From assembly GCA_947034885.2 (NCBI GenBank), contig OX344749.2, positions 30,519,501-30,583,500 on the forward strand: DNA of 64,000 bases. Direction: 5' to 3'. Positions within the stretch are counted from its first letter, which is position 1. Every line of letters starts with the position of its first letter. This document shows, piece after piece, positions 1-11,964 of the stretch. The notes beneath the pieces were generated by a model. That model was not told the origin of the DNA, ran no database searches, and saw nothing but the letters and a program-made list of their open reading frames with translations. Source of the stretch: Thuidium tamariscinum (taxonomy: Eukaryota; Streptophyta; Bryopsida; Hypnales; Thuidiaceae). The position numbers and the translations under genes are program-made.

Positions 1-218
1 TATGTATATATGGCGTGGAATTTTTATCAAGGTAAATCATTCTTGTTGAACAGGAGTTTATTGAAGAGGGCTACAACAATTAGGATGATGACACAAAGTT
101 TGTCTAATGAAACACTAGACAAGAAAAATGCACTACGCCATGTTCCTTATTCACCAATCATTAATCAAGCTACTACAAGTAATTAATTTTTTCTTCACAT
201 TCTTCATGGATTCTAATA

Positions 219-374
219 AGGTAAAGTATCCCATTGAGGACAAAATGTAAGCAAGCTCATTGTAGGCAAAATTGTAATGGTCGTGTACATTTCAAAGTTT
301 GAATGTATACCATCATTACAATTTTGCCCACAATGGACTTCTTCCCATTCTACTCATAATGGGGTAGTTTACCA
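219..374. mobile_element. TA-flanked MITE, family A, copy 1
   Basis: The ends are inverted (left AGGTAAAGTATCCCATTGAG, right ending ATAATGGGGTAGTTTACCA) and flanked by TA on both sides (217-218 and 375-376). A second, longer copy sits at 5405-5700. The TA duplication points to the Tc1/mariner superfamily; that assignment is inference. Its right TA is also the left TA of the next element, so the two abut. Confidence 0.6.
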
Positions 375-376
375 TA

Positions 377-649
377 AGGTAGGTACACCCAAAAGCGCCA
401 CTTTTTCATACTGTGCCTAGTTACTATTATTAGGTTGTTTAGATTTTCATGTAGTCTTGTTGGCAAGTGAAAGCATGTTCCAACACACCAAAGAATACAA
501 GATTTGGATACTGTATGCGAAAGTTATTAGCGGTCAAAGTGAGTTTACGAAAGTGCCATCTACAATCTGTGAACATGACTGATTTTGGAAATGTATATGC
601 ACTATAGATGGCACTTTTAGAAACAGAGCACATTTGGGTGTACCTACCT
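377..649. mobile_element. TA-flanked MITE, family B, copy 1 (273 bp)
   Basis: Terminal inverted repeats AGGTAGGTACACCCAAAA / TTTGGGTGTACCTACCT are flanked by TA at 375-376 and 650-651. Two further copies lie at 41755-42027 and 51632-51906 in the opposite orientation, with nearly the same length. A short inner reading frame is shared between copies, but this follows from DNA similarity and nothing suggests a protein. Non-autonomous mariner-like element by its TA duplication. Confidence 0.8.
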
Positions 650-2118
650 TATACAGTTTACAGGGTGTAGTTTTATGTTTGTTTGAATAAGTCTTGAAAA
701 TAAGACATCTCATTTGGAATTATTGATCAAAAGTTGGAAGGTTGTTTATTAATATTAAAAGATAAATCTTTTTATAATATTTCTATTTCTATTTTTTAGT
801 GTTATAATATTTGTAAATGAATTTTTGATGAATACCCTTACATCTCAAGAAATTTTTGAATTTTTTTTTTACCAAGAAATTTTTGGTCAATGTGGTTTGA
901 GTAATATTTTCTTTAGGATTAAGGTTCTTACTATTTATTTTCTAGATCATAGGACAAGGAATCATGGTCCTCATGAAAAAAAAATGTGAATGCAAGTATA
1001 GAAGATTAGAAGCACTTATTTAAGATGGTCTTGTTTTTATGATCATTTTTGGAAGTGCTTTAAAAATCATTAGCACAAAAATGCTCAATGGAATCACACC
1101 ACATTGCCTAATCATTTACATATGTCTTGTCATCTTGTCCATTGAGCTCCAAATAAACATATGTTGAGCACAATCATTTTTACTTGTCTGGTGAAGTCTA
1201 CCCTCATTGTAATTTTATATTTCTACACTTGATTATAAATTCCCAAATTTAACTTGCTAATGTGAACAGTGAAATCAATATATTTGTTGTTGCATTGTTT
1301 TCTACCAATAAGGAAAATAAATTGATTTCAATAAATTAAATCTTTGGTTTTCATCCTAAGGAATAACTTACAAAGAGGAATTTGATTTTTTTTTCTTTTT
1401 TGCAGGTGGAAAATTTGTATTTGATGTACAAGACATTCTAGACATCCCTGTGGAAAAGATCATGGCATCAGAAAAAGGGGACCAATCTTTACAATTTTAA
1501 TCCCGAAATGCCGAAGGCCTTTTTTACCGAGCTTCTTGGAATTTTCTCAAACTATACAAAAGACTAAATTTTTGTTACTTCAATCAATGTTAAAAAAATC
1601 ACAATTTTATGAATTCAAATTAGACATGTTATGGATTACAAAGGAAAAGAAAATACAACAATATTGTTTATGAGTTGAAAAATTATGATGTTTAATCAAA
1701 AGGGTGTTAAAACTATAAATTAAATTTGAAGTCTTTCAATCCAATTCTTGTGGCTTTACAAAATCTATTATACAATTTTTTTAAATGAATTCTCAAACAA
1801 TGTAACTTTTCTTCAATATTTAGTGTATTTAAGGGTCATCTCCATGAACCTCTAACATTAGAAAATCAAGATTTTCAATAGTCATCCTTGAATAAATTCT
1901 TCAATAAAAAATTTTAAAAATTTTAAAATTGAATTTTGATGCTTAAAATAGATAATAGGGGATTATTATCTTTTAAAAGCTCCCAAGACAACAATATGGT
2001 AAAATTTTATGTAACTTTGGAGTTTATTTGATACCAAAATACGATGACCCAAGCATTTTAAATTAAAGTCTGGAAAAGAGCTCTACAGGATGTAAAACTC
2101 ATGTCCTACATGCACAGT
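650..2118. other. AT-rich intergenic DNA with a dispersed repeat
   Basis: No gene is visible. About 1590-1895 is a diverged copy of sequence also found in intron 2 of the receptor kinase gene at about 19970-20345. Both share the order: a stretch on fluctuating ATTATGATGTTTAATCA-like sequence, then GAAGTCTTTCAATCC, then an AGTGTATTTAAGGGTC-like end. It is an unclassified dispersed repeat. Confidence 0.45.
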
Positions 2119-2344
2119 TGCTAGCATGTGAGCATAGAAAGTATGAGCCTATGAGCCTAGAACTCTATACACCTATAGTATGGATGTCTATATTATAGAC
2201 ACCCCAATGGTTATAGTGTATTTATATTCCAAACACCTATATTATAGGTGTTTATGTTATAAACACCTTCAATGAGTGTAAAATACTTACTTATACTTAG
2301 GCTCAAGGCTCATAGGCTCACACTTCTATATTCACATACTAGCA
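2119..2344. mobile_element. MITE with about 40-bp inverted ends
   Basis: The left end TGCTAGCATGTGAGCATAG and the right end (read on the other strand) TGCTAGTATGTGAATATAG pair over about 40 bp, including a shared GTGAGCCTATGAGCC-like block. The inside carries smaller hairpins around ACACCTATATTATAGGTGT. No clear target duplication was found and there is no coding capacity. Confidence 0.6.
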
Positions 2345-3060
2345 TTGTTGTCCTATCCCATAAAGTAAGCTATTTAGCGTGAATCAATCCTTGAGAAAAA
2401 ACACAAGAATTTTTCTTTATGACACAATTAAATTTGCAAATATTGGATTGATATTTGCAATCATAGGACCTTAATTAGTTAGGAGTGGTGAAGAACCTGG
2501 AATTAACACAACACAAAATAGGGGGCTTTTTCTTTATAGAATATAGAATTTACACTACATGGCCAGTGTACAATAAAAATAAGTTTAGCTACAATGAATA
2601 GGAAGAAATTTGATTTGGTTGCAATTTTAATAAATAATCAATACAATAGAACTTTTCTAACTCAATAGGTCTTGGATTGGTCTAATACATTGGGTTTCAG
2701 AGGTTCATTGACTTAGAAAGGGTCAAATTAAGTCACAACCTTTGTAATTTGGCCTAGTTCAGGACTAGTTTTGACACATTGAGTTATACGTGGAGTTATA
2801 GAGGTTTATTGGCTTAGAGAGGGTTGAGTTAGAGAGGTTCTAGTGTACTACTTTATGGTATAATATGCTAGTATGTAGTATTTTGTAGATGTATTACAAA
2901 AGTGCAAGGCTCTTATAATGAATTGTGTAATATGAAATTTATACAAATGTTATTTAAGGACTAAAGGGGAAGGAGACCTAGTAGCAGTAACAAAAGCTAC
3001 ATCTTTTTGTTGAAACAATGAAGTAAGGAATTAGTTTCACTTTAAAAATTATTGTCACTA

Positions 3061-3443
3061 AGGTGGGAATACCCAAAAATTGTCCATATAAGAAATTCAA
3101 CATAGTTGGTGGAATTTTTTCCTAAAACTAATATTTTGTAGTATTAGTGAATAAAAATCATGAATTTAAAAAAAAATAGAATTTTTTGGATGTTGTATGT
3201 ATTTTCTATAATTTTTTAAGGTACTAGTTGCCTAGACCACTTAAAGTATCCTATAAGTGCACCCAAACTTTAATCTTGCAAAATTTAACTATCAAGGAAT
3301 CATAGTTATATACATGTCCTTCACATGTGTTAGCCAATGAAAATAAAACATTTGGAGGACATAATCACCAAAATGTAGGGACACAATTGGATGATTCTAG
3401 GGCTCATCATTATAAACATGTGTGGTAATGGGTGTTCCCACTT
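3061..3443. mobile_element. TA-flanked MITE, family C, copy 1 (383 bp)
   Basis: Ends AGGTGGGAATACCC and (other strand) AAGTGGGAACACCC are flanked by TA at 3059-3060 and 3444-3445. A second copy is at about 14685-15064, and the two share long internal stretches such as ATCATGAAT followed by A-runs and TTTTTTGGAT. Mariner-like by its TA duplication. Confidence 0.65.
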
Positions 3444-5404
3444 TACAAATTTTATGTTTATAAAAGTTGGTACATTATGGTGTCACGAAATTGTGTGAAT
3501 AGGTCCAATGTAGTATAGTCCTCTACTTTGAAGCCTCATATCTCCTTCTCGACAATATATCTACACATGAATTTTGGTATTATAGTAGATAAACTATTTA
3601 AAAAATTTTAATCCAAAGTTTGTCTTAATCTAAAATTTTATCAAAGCACAAATTCAAAACTACTCAAATCAATGGTTTTTTCAATAATAAATCACCAACA
3701 AATGTACAACTTAGCACCTAAGTGCATCCCTACACCTCGAATCCTACCAAGAACAAAGAATGAAAAAGTATTATTCCTCACCTCTACATAGACAAAAACA
3801 ACCCTTCTATGAAGTTAATTAGCCAAAGACAAACCTTATATCTCCTAACCCTAACATCAACTACTAATCAACCAATTATCAACTAACAAGAATTCCAACA
3901 TTAAGTACATTTCTTAACATACATGCAAAGGTATCTACTTCAACTAGTATATGGCCCACATAACAACAATAATACAAGAATGACAAAATAAAAGAGGAAG
4001 TAGAGAGGAGATACTTGTTATGTAACCTACTTTGTATTCTAAGCATGGTGGTGATTATTTGTATTTGTGAATTGGACAAGTGGTTGGCATTTTGGCACTT
4101 TGCATAATAACAATGGGCCAACTTCTAATAAATGATGCAAAACTAATTTCATATCTAGGTCACTTGTAGTTGTAATATACTTATTTCATTTCATTAGAAA
4201 TTAAATGTTTGAATAAATGAATCTAGTTTATGACTTTATGCTTCCAAAGATTGAAACATGAGGAAGAGACACTTCTAGAGTTGTACAATGTGTTAGAGAC
4301 AATTCACAACAAATGGTTAGAATCGCTAGAAAATTAGAATAATGATTTGTACACATCAACATGTGATGAGAGTATTAGTGCCTTCATGCTAATGACTAAT
4401 TATCATGCCAATTTAAATGGATGCTCATTGAAGATGGCATTGTCAAAGCAAGAAATGAAGTGTATTTTTTTCTATAAAAAAAGAACTCAGGCTTTCAGTT
4501 ATCTCCAATGAAGCAAATAGTATTATTTTTTTAGAATTTAGCTCTATAGATGTTTAAAAAATGTGTTTATTAGTATGCATATGAGTTGTGATGAAAATTA
4601 TAACAAGAGAAATGTATGTATCCTATTTTAAAGATGTTGTACCTCAATCCCTATAATGTTTGAAAATTTACATATAAGAATTTTTGGAATTGAAGGTAAC
4701 ATAAACAACTAGAAATTGTATTAGCACACTAAAATGCACTTTCAAAGAACTAAGGTTCAAATTAGAGCTATCAATTTCATTATGCAATCCACCTTGCAAT
4801 TTTTGTAAATGAAAATCACAAATAACTCCAAATCAACACTTGAAGGAATGCTTAAATTTAAATAATAAAAATAATAAAAATACTTTACTATTTACATTGG
4901 GACCATTTCCAAAGGCTTTTTAGCTTTGACTTATTCTATGAGGAAGAAACAATTTGATTGTGAGTCATATTGTCTAGAGCAACTAATATATATGATTAAA
5001 AAGTTATATTTTTTTGTCAAATTGAAGTAACTTTGATTTTTTTGTCAAATTGATTTTTTGTCAAATTGATTTTTTCACTAAAAATCTTTCATTTCTATTC
5101 AAAATATAATAAAATAGATATAATTAACAAATTTGGATGAAAAAGTGTATAGATGTGATTGAAAAGATGTTTTTTGGGCCAAAAGATGTATGTATGTAGA
5201 AATATATGCAATGCTTCACAAATTTAAGGAGATCACCATCTTGACACTTTCTCAAAAATAAAAAATAAAGGTTGGAGTCTACCTTTGACTATGTGCCTAC
5301 AATAAAAGGATTTAAGCTTCAAATCCTCTTACCCTAATTTTTGGCTTTGCTTGAATTACATTCACATTGAAGGATGTTTGATGCATTGTACATTAGTGAC
5401 ACTA
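3444..5404. other. AT-rich intergenic DNA, nothing recognised
   Basis: No open frame, RNA gene or clear repeat structure stands out. There are short runs of coding-like words near 4240-4470 with stops in all frames. These may be remnants of a decayed transposon gene, but I cannot name it. Confidence 0.3.
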
Positions 5405-5700
5405 AGGTAAACAACCCCATTGTGGACAAAATGGGAGCAAGCTCATTGAGGGCACTTCTAGAAAATAGGACTTAAATCAATAATATTTAGTTGATTAGGA
5501 CATCTTAATTTGGACATTTTGGCATAATTATGTTGATTTGTACATTTTAAGTTGGTTCAAATATTTTGATTTGGGCCTTGTTTTTTAGTAGTGAAAATTA
5601 TAATGGTAGTGCACAATTCAAAACTTAAATGTCCACCATCATTACAATTTTGCCCACAATAGGCTTCCTTTGATTTTGTCCATAATGGGGTAGTTTACCT
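5405..5700. mobile_element. TA-flanked MITE, family A, copy 2 (296 bp)
   Basis: Ends AGGTAAACAACCCCATTGTG and CATAATGGGGTAGTTTACCT are flanked by TA at 5403-5404 and 5701-5702. It shares the inner ATCATTACAATTTTGCCCAC block with copy 1 at 219-374, but has about 140 bp extra near 5457-5590. That is either an insertion here or a deletion in copy 1. Confidence 0.7.
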
Positions 5701-6354
5701 TATAATATGTGACACTAGAGCTTGTGAATTGCAAGCATCTTTAGATATTACATTTTCATGTATTTCTATGGAGATGAATTATTGTACAAAACAAATGAAA
5801 CAACATAAGAAGTGAAAACTACACTACATTAGACAAATCCCCTTGTATAGAACTGAAAGCAAAATGAGACAAATTGAAGATGGCTCATCAATGATCAAGT
5901 AAGGGAGATGCGGTGATGTTGGAATTCTCTAAATGTGGCACGGCAAAACCGTAGTGAGTATCACAAAGGTGGAAACCCTACTAAGCATTGTGTCAACCAC
6001 ATCAACGATTAGATTGATGATGAAATTAATGATGGTTCTTAACTTTTTTTCCAAACGTAATTGATGGCAAGGGAGGAGGATCCTTTTTCTTGCATATATC
6101 ATCAATGACTCTTGTTTATTCACTTGGGGTGTATATTTGGCCAAGGGTAGCATTATCTTTTCAAGTAATAGTTAGAATGATTAATTGTTGTTATTCATTA
6201 CTAGAACAATTGGTGTAGTTACTCTTTTCAAATACTTCAAAATATGTCTTTACTAGTATAATTGATTAGAGTAGTCTACTTGGAAGGAAGTTCTACTAGA
6301 AGTGTTGTTGAAAATTGTAATAGAATTGCCAAGAATGTCAAGTTTTTATAATTT

Positions 6355-6557
6355 CACTACAAGAGAATGGGGTCTTTTAAGTAGTGTCCTAGACATCATG
6401 TCTTTTAAGTAATGTCTTTTAATGCGTCTTTTAAGTAAAATTTTACTAAAAAGACAGTCTTTTCAGTAAAATTTTACTTAAAAGACGCATTAAAAGACAT
6501 TACTTAAAAGACATGATGTCTAGGACACTACTTAAAAGACCCCATTCTCTTGTAGTG
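6355..6557. mobile_element. CACTA-type palindromic MITE (203 bp)
   Basis: The element is almost one perfect palindrome starting CACTACAAGAGAATGGGG and ending in its complement. It is flanked by the 3-bp duplication TTT (6352-6354 and 6558-6560). CACTA ends plus a 3-bp duplication are the signature of the CACTA (En/Spm, CMC) superfamily. A decayed relative lies at 39922-40111. Confidence 0.85.
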
Positions 6558-6860
6558 TTTGCAATTATTAATGAGTGCAAAGTCTTTAAACCTTATCAAT
6601 TTGATCGTTTAAGGTTTGGAGATTACTAGGCATTATTTTGCAATTCTAGGTACTGACTATTTCTATAGTCCTAGGTCAAAATATTTATAAAATATTATAG
6701 AGTTTTTAAAAGTAATAAAATATGATCAAGACTTAAAGGACAAATCTTGAAAGTTCAAATTGTTCTCTTTTTTCAAATTAAAAATTCACATAAGCTAGAG
6801 TAAACACTCACATTTCGTGGTTCACATAATGGCGTTGTAGTGCCTAAACTACTACCCCAT

Positions 6861-7188
6861 CACTATAATAAAACATGAAACAAAAACTACAGTCAAAATT
6901 GATTGCAATTCTTTTCACCATGTTTTTGTGTATGCACATGTAGTGAATAGTCAACTTCTTTTGCAATTTTCCACTACAATTTTTGGAATTTTTGAGCATG
7001 TAATAATGTTAGGAAGTTACTTTCAATACCTTTTCAATGGAATATTTCACACTCAAAAGCTCCAAAAATTGCAATGGAAAATTGCAGAAAGGTTGATTAT
7101 GTGTATAGTCAATTTGTACAAAAACGTGGCAAAAAGAATTGCACTCAATTATGACTCTGTTTTTCTTTTACCATGTTTTGTTATAGTG
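6861..7188. mobile_element. CACTA-type MITE, CACTATAA family, copy 1 (328 bp)
   Basis: Ends CACTATAATAAAACATG and CATGTTTTGTTATAGTG are flanked by the 3-bp duplication CAT (6858-6860 and 7189-7191). It shares inner sequence with the copy at 8390-8631 (TTTTTGTG.ATGCA and CAGTCAACTTCTTTTGCAAT). The 96-codon open frame inside is not conserved in the second copy and is not called as a gene. Confidence 0.85.
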
Positions 7189-7497
7189 CATCTAATGTTT
7201 ATTGTAACAAAAGCATAAAAATAGAACCACCCAATTTATTTATTTTTCATTTAGCGACATCTACAAAGTGGAGTAAAAACAAGGAATGTGTAGATCTTCA
7301 CCAACAACATAAACCAAAATGACCAACATGATTGATATCCAAATGAGGGGCATGTTGTAGTTCTAGGCTCTAGAGTGTCAGGGTTGGATTTTGTCATTGT
7401 TTTGTTTTCATGCCTACAGTTTCAAAGTCCCATTTGTTAGGTGTTCAATTAGTGGATTGATAGTCTAAGTCCATTTCAAGATGGCAGTTACTGCCAC

Positions 7498-7540
7498 TTT
7501 TCAGCTCATTGTGACAAACTGTGTCACAATGAGCTGAAAA
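7498..7540. repeat. Perfect 19-bp-stem hairpin
   Basis: TTTTCAGCTCATTGTGACA pairs exactly with TGTCACAATGAGCTGAAAA across a 5-nt AACTG loop. It sits near the left end of the 7463-8021 block. It could be a transposon end or an inverted duplication of one; nothing indicates a terminator role. Confidence 0.8.
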
Positions 7541-7766
7541 ACTAAAAAAAATTAAAAATTGACACAAACCCCCCAATCTGATTTAAACATAAAATTAAAT
7601 TTTTTTTTTAACCCCTCTCCCCACCCAATCTGATATAAGTATTAAATTTTAAGTTTTAAAATTGTTTAAATTTATAAATCCTCCCTCCCCCCACCCTCTT
7701 ATAATTCTGAGAGGGTGGGTTGGGAGACAAAGATTATGGGACAATGACATTCAGTATTAGTACCAT

Positions 7767-7872
7767 ATTCGTATCTGTATCCGTATTCTGAACCCGTACT
7801 CTGAACCCGTATCCTGTACTTGTATACTATACCGTATCCTGTACCGTATCCTGTACCGTATCCATATCCGAC
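7767..7872. repeat. Degenerate GTATCC-type tandem array
   Basis: The array has irregular repeats of GTATCCGTATCC, CCGTATCCTGTA and CTGAACCCGTA words, with the cleanest unit being ACCGTATCCTGT. It is surrounded by poly-purine and poly-pyrimidine stretches. No coding sense. Confidence 0.6.
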
Positions 7873-8389
7873 GGTTGTTGATTTTTATTGGAGGGGGGGT
7901 GGGATTTAAAAAAATTCAAATCCAATGGCTGCTGATTTTTCTGATGAGGGAGGGGGTAGGAAAATTAACAAAAAGAAGTGACAGCCACTTTTCGTCACAT
8001 TGTCTAAGTCCATTTCAAGATTGGAAAGGGGAATTTGCAAGAAGAAACAACAAATGGGAAAGACCGGTAGTTAGTGTATTACGAACCAATTCACATTCTC
8101 AAAATGTTTGTCAAAATTGTAAAATTTATTGATCACCATAGGCAAATTATTGATTACTATAGTAGAACTTTTCAAAGGTGAACACCTCTAAGGCAATGAC
8201 CTCTCCATAGTGATGGAATATTGATTGTTTGGTCTCACACTAGGCCCAATCCCACACATACACATCAAATAAGTTCTTTGAGATTTTCAAATTGGTTGTT
8301 TTTATTTAATGAATTCTTTTTTCTTCAAGGTTTGTTTGTTGTGTCCCAATGTCCATAAGCATTTACTCTATAAGAATTTCATTTATATA

Positions 8390-8631
8390 CACTATAACAA
8401 AACATGAAAAAAAAAAACACTTAAAATCGAGTGCGGTTTTTTTTGCCACGTTTTTGTGCATGCATACGTAGTGGGCAGTCAACTTCTTTTGCAATTTCTC
8501 ACTTCAATTTTTTGAAGTGGAAAATTGCAAAAAACGCTAATTATGAGCATAGTCGGGCCGCACAAAACTGTGTCAAAAAAAACCACACTCAATTTTGAGT
8601 GCGGTTTTTTTTACTATGTTTTGTTATAGTA
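8390..8631. mobile_element. CACTA-type MITE, CACTATAA family, copy 2 (242 bp)
   Basis: Left end CACTATAACAAAACATG; right end TATGTTTTGTTATAGTA, with the last G changed to A. It is flanked by the 3-bp duplication ATA (8387-8389 and 8632-8634). The same family as 6861-7188 and shorter. Confidence 0.8.
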
Positions 8632-8739
8632 ATACTAAGCCCAAGTAGTGCCTTATAAAGATAGCAAAACTATTTGGAGAAGGTGGAAACTTTGATATCC
8701 AAACTCCTGCAAGTTTTGATTACCATTTCAATTCTAACT

Positions 8740-8862
8740 CAGATGAGTTAGGAGGATTCTTGGCCTTCAAATGGTGAAGGGCTATGCTGCCTATGCAAAT
8801 GCAAGTTCAAATCCTGTCAAGGATGCAATAATTTGTACTTGTCATTTGAAAGTTTTTTTTTT
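8740..8862 (+). mobile_element. Possible tRNA-derived SINE
   Basis: The sequence holds a B-box-like GTTCAAATCC preceded by A-box-like GGCCTTCAAATGG about 45 bp upstream, in the order expected of a Pol III internal promoter. It ends about 40 bp later in a run of T, as Au-type plant SINEs do. A full cloverleaf does not fold, so this is a SINE or a decayed tRNA-like piece at best. Confidence 0.3.
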
Positions 8863-11106
8863 AATTGCATTATAGGAATCTACATAACAAGTTTGTTGGT
8901 GTCAATTTAAGTGTGGAGGAAATTGGTTGGTGAGAAATTGATTTTGGAGGAAATAAATTGGTATATTTTGTGATTGAGAAGATGCAACCGGTGCCCATTG
9001 GGGAAAAAATTGGTTCATTTTTGTGCAAGGAGGAATCAAATGGAGGAGCTCCAAAAAATTTTTGAACATTGAATGATGCAGGCAACAAAAACTTGAGTAC
9101 TAAGTCCTTGTTCATAACATTCAGTTGCAGCCTATCACATTGCCTCCTAGTACATGAAATGGTGTGGAATATTCCACACCATTCAGTAACTAAAGTTGCA
9201 AACTTCAAGAAATGTCAGATGAAATTAGGTGATGGGGACTTCACAAAGGGAAAGGCAGTCCTTCTATGGGCTACTGAATGTTACGTTTGTTGGATCTAAG
9301 TATTTGTAAATTTGCCTATCATGATTGAAAACTTTTTTTCCAAACACTATAAGCAAGACAAGAGCCAAGCAAATGTTGTTTTTAAATACCAGTGCATCCA
9401 TAGTAATCATAGCGATCTCCACAAAATAGTAAAATGAGGTTGCCCCTCACTAATTTCTTGATATTTGACATTATGTTTAAATATTTTATTCTTATTGTAC
9501 AAGAATGCACTATTTTTTAATTAGGTATTTTTGTAATTGGGACTCATGAACTTCTATGTGTGCAAATGGAAATATCCCTAGAAGTATTGTTGTCCTTGAT
9601 GGCTTGTAAAGTAACCTTCTTGATGTAAGGTTACCTTATAGTTGTTAAGGTAGCTTGATTTCACCTTTTTTATGTATAGTAGCCCATCTTGTTGTCAACA
9701 TCGAATGTTGCCCTGTCAATGCATAATTGGGCAAGTTTTTCCATCTTCATCTAATCAATAGACAAGGAGAGCTTCCCTTCTACTGATATCAATGTTCTTC
9801 TAAAAAAACTTACAACAATTTTTTTTTGAATATTTGAAGCGGGTAGGCAGGTACTATGAGCCCTCTGTCCCATGCATCTCTATCTAGAAAAATGTATGGT
9901 TCACTAGTTCCATCGAATACTTTATCGATACCGAGACATAGGTGCAAGCCTTCTTCCAACTCTTTACAATTCATCACTCCATTAGAGTAGGGATAGTAGG
10001 AGCTTCTTCATGTCAATTATAATTTTTGGAGAATGTGCATATGTTGTATTCTCGTTGGCTATTTGTACATAGTAGGTGAAGCTTCAATTTTTGAAAAATT
10101 AGAGTGTTGTTTCTTTATTCCTTTTGTTAGAAGATGAAGAAACATTCTCGAAGAATTTTTTTAAAAAGAACTCAATAGACGAGTTTATGGCCTTTGAGAG
10201 ACTATTTCAAGGTTGTTCTTTGAAACTATTTTCCAAGTTGCAAACCTACCATTACTAGTCTCATATTCCAAATTTCCAAATATTTTTTTTGAGAAAGTAC
10301 CAAGAAACTAGAAAAAATGATTTAAGAAAAATTCAATTAAAAATTCAATTTGTTAAAATAAAAAATTAATTAATATTATTTGATGTGGCAATTGTTGAAC
10401 CACCTAAAATGTGGCAATATTCCCAACATTCCTACAACGTTCCTAACATTTAGGATATTGTAGTCTTCTAAAGGCTTAAATCTCCCCTAATGATTAATTT
10501 TGGTTGGTTGTGCATGGCTTGTGGAGATCCCATTCAACTTTGCAAACAACATATTCTCCACAAATTGATTCTTTGTGCTCCAAACAACAGAAAAAAGGAT
10601 GTCACACCTTCACGTGGACTGACTCCTGATTGGATGCTTTTTTCTTTCACCAACTTCTCTGACTTCATACAATTTCATTTTGTAGAGGAGGTGCGACTAC
10701 CTCTAATAGAGTTGATTGTAAAGTGGTAGCAATGCATGATGAGGAGTTGGAATTTGGGAAAAAAAATGAAAAAAAATTCTTTGAAGTGTCAAAACTGAGG
10801 TTGAAGGAGTTTGGTGTTGTGTTTCTTTCAACTATTCTTAGTTATACCTTCCTTTGACCCCCGTTCACAAACTTAGGATCGACTTAAAGATAAAGTTAAT
10901 AGTAAAGTTGATTATTAGTCTGTGAACATGTGTCACTTTAAAGAGTTTCATCCTATCTTTTTTCCACACTCCTACTCTTGGTCCCCATTCGGCACACTTT
11001 ACAATTAATTCTAAACTCTACTAGAATGATATGTAAAGGAAACCCTAGTTTGAAAAGGATTGTCAAAGGGAGGTAAAACTGAGAATAGAAGAAAAGAAAC
11101 ACACTA
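8863..11106. other. Intergenic DNA, mostly unrecognised
   Basis: No supported gene. Short overlapping open frames at 8870-9299 on both strands have no recognisable domain. About 10599-10703 (GATGTCACACCTT to GGTGCGACTACCTC) is a small inverted-ended element related to those at 11861-11964 and 15697-15813. It shares an ACTCCTGATTGGA word with the former. On the minus strand, 9600-9800 has retroelement-like wording, but it is too decayed to call. Confidence 0.35.
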
Positions 11107-11472
11107 GGGGTAGTCACAGCTCTTCTGAGAACCAGTTTGTTGTAAAGTCGGAGAAATCAGCGAGGCAAAAGTGCAACCAATCATGAGTTGTTCCGCGTGA
11201 AGGAGCCGTGACCCCCCATTCTGTAGTTCACAACAATTCCGCAAGCATTTCTGGCTTGCACAATTGGGTTGGGAGCTCCGATACTTGCGCCAAGTCGAGG
11301 GCTTCAAGAAATTCCATGAGAAATTTTTCAAAAACACCGTTTCTTCACCCGTGGAAGAGAAGAAACATCACTCCGATTTCTTTGAGAATTTCACGTCTGC
11401 CTTTTGCTCTCGGTGCACCACATACTCTTTCTCACGGAATTCTGAGGACTTCGGAAGTGCTGTGACAACCCC
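11107..11472. mobile_element. TA-flanked inverted-repeat element, family D, copy 1
   Basis: Ends GGGGTAGTCACAGCTCTTC and (other strand) GGGGTTGTCACAGCACTTC are flanked by TA at 11105-11106 and 11473-11474. The left third contains a second, internal end (GAAGGAGCCGTGACCCCCC, about 11200), so this is probably a nested or rearranged element. Several overlapping open frames exist, but none shows a known domain. Confidence 0.6.
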
Positions 11473-11570
11473 TACTTTTAGAGCTCCAAAGTGAGAGTTT
11501 CATCCTCCTCCGTATGTTTTTCCCCAATTCCCGCTTCTATGCACACTTCCCAATTACAGTAACTCTATTA

Positions 11571-11964
11571 AGGGTAGTCACGGCTCTTCCTCCCTACTGA
11601 ACTTTGCCATCGTTAAGCGTCGTGGCAGTTTAGGGTTGGCTCTTGCGAGACGGCATGGGACGGAATATTCTTCGACGGCGAAGACTTTGCCGTGTCGCTT
11701 ATTCTACTCTGGAGGTGAATAAGCGGTGTGAAGAACCGTTAACAAGCGAAGTTGTTACCGGAAGCTGCCGATCGCACCGTCGGAGTTGCTGATCTCACCG
11801 ATGAAGTGAAAGCCGGAAATGCATTCGCACGATTCCGATTCTACATGCTCACCGCACTCGAAAGGGGTGTCACAACTCCTTCATGCTAATCGACTCCTGA
11901 TTGGACCATGTTTTCCCTCATTCTTCTGCAAAATATGGGTGCTTGAAGGAGCCGTGACTACCCC
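11571..11964. mobile_element. TA-flanked element, family D, copy 2, with GC-rich cargo
   Basis: Ends AGGGTAGTCACGGCTCTTC and GAAGGAGCCGTGACTACCCC are flanked by TA at 11569-11570 and 11965-11966. The middle (about 11620-11860) is far more GC- and CpG-rich than the surroundings. It reads as one plus-strand open stretch beginning at an ATG near 11655, rich in Arg, and stopping near 11790. This resembles a host-gene fragment carried between transposon ends, but the source gene is not recognised. A smaller end pair at 11861-11964 is nested at its right side. Confidence 0.5.

Larger units (their letters stand above)
7463..8021. repeat. Insertion-like block between 20-bp direct repeats
   Basis: GTCTAAGTCCATTTCAAGAT occurs at 7463-7482 and again at 8002-8021. 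The block between carries related GCCACTTTTC and GTCACAATG words near both ends, a perfect hairpin, a degenerate tandem array and C- or G-rich runs. A 20-bp duplication is too long for common DNA transposons, so the mechanism is unclear. Confidence 0.5.

Noticed and set aside
439..633. Similar 64-codon frames at 439-633 (-) and 51672-51866 (+)
   Set aside because: Both are inside copies of the same MITE; the protein likeness only mirrors the DNA likeness.
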